A DNA stretch of 5,917 nucleotides, taken from contig JBHIER010000233.1 of assembly GCA_046760705.1 (NCBI GenBank), positions 1 through 5,917 of the forward strand, read 5' to 3'. The DNA is from JBHIER01 sp046760705 [NCBI: bacterium] (GTDB lineage: Bacteria; JBHIER01; G020348925). Shown here one piece after another: positions 5,831 through 5,917 of the stretch. Numbering within the stretch: the stretch's first letter is position 1; each line of letters begins with the position of its first letter. The position numbers and the translations under genes are program-made. Under the pieces are notes generated by a model that saw nothing but the letters and a program-made list of their open reading frames with translations, had not been told where the DNA came from and did not search any database.

Positions 5831-5917
5831 GTAAATTCTTCGGGAAATGGGAATCTAACTGTCGTGTCGTAGCGCATTCAACTCTGGACTATTTTGAGGT
5901 GAAAAAGTCGGACACTT
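5831..5917. other. Gene-free right edge
   Basis: No supported gene lies here, and 5574-5917 as a whole is non-coding. On the minus strand GCTACGACA (5873-5865) lies 43 nt upstream of the peptidase -35 box; the same 9-mer lies 46 nt upstream of the membrane-protein -35 box. The last bases, read on the minus strand, begin AAGTGTCCGACTTTTTCACC, which could be the end of a gene or element outside the window. Nothing inside the window confirms either. Confidence 0.4.

Noticed and set aside
5899-5917. Plus-strand gene starting at GTG 5899 and leaving the window
   Set aside because: Only six codons are visible, and no ribosome binding site is at a suitable distance.

Overview
The window is a bacterial chromosomal segment with three protein-coding genes and unusually repeat-rich intergenic DNA. 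The genes are: an uncharacterised membrane protein on the plus strand (274-1077), a full-length ComEC/Rec2 DNA-uptake channel on the minus strand (1358-3757), and a secreted family C69 dipeptidase on the minus strand (3933-5573). Sigma70-type promoters, GGAGG-type ribosome binding sites, a Sec signal peptide and a GTG start all fit an ordinary bacterium. The mixture of families recalls uncultivated Gram-negative-like phyla (Zixibacteria, KSB1 and relatives). That is an impression from memory; no marker gene here fixes the taxonomy.

Layout: 1-273 holds no full gene. It carries a weak hairpin followed by a T-run, a near-consensus promoter (TTGACA, 17 bp, TATTAT) and a roughly 110-nt leader before the membrane-protein gene. 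1078-1357 is the convergent gap between that gene and comEC. It contains a short perfect palindrome and two (plus one half) copies of a REP-like palindrome with a CTTGA loop. 3758-3932 is a 175-bp same-strand gap between the peptidase and comEC with a GATC-centred dyad. 5574-5917 is gene-free: it has the peptidase promoter, architecturally the same as the one at 129-157, and a leader of about 220 nt containing two nested inverted repeats that share a core but differ in their outer arms.

Functional reading: ComEC transports single-stranded DNA across the inner membrane, and the C69 enzyme is expected to cleave small peptides outside the cytoplasm. They share a strand, and no clear terminator separates them, so read-through is possible, but the 175-bp gap argues against tight coupling. 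No other competence gene is visible. The membrane protein has a convincing five-helix topology with one extracytoplasmic domain, but no function can be given. I see no CRISPR array, tRNA, rRNA, complete mobile element or defence system. The most unusual material is the modular hairpin repeats.
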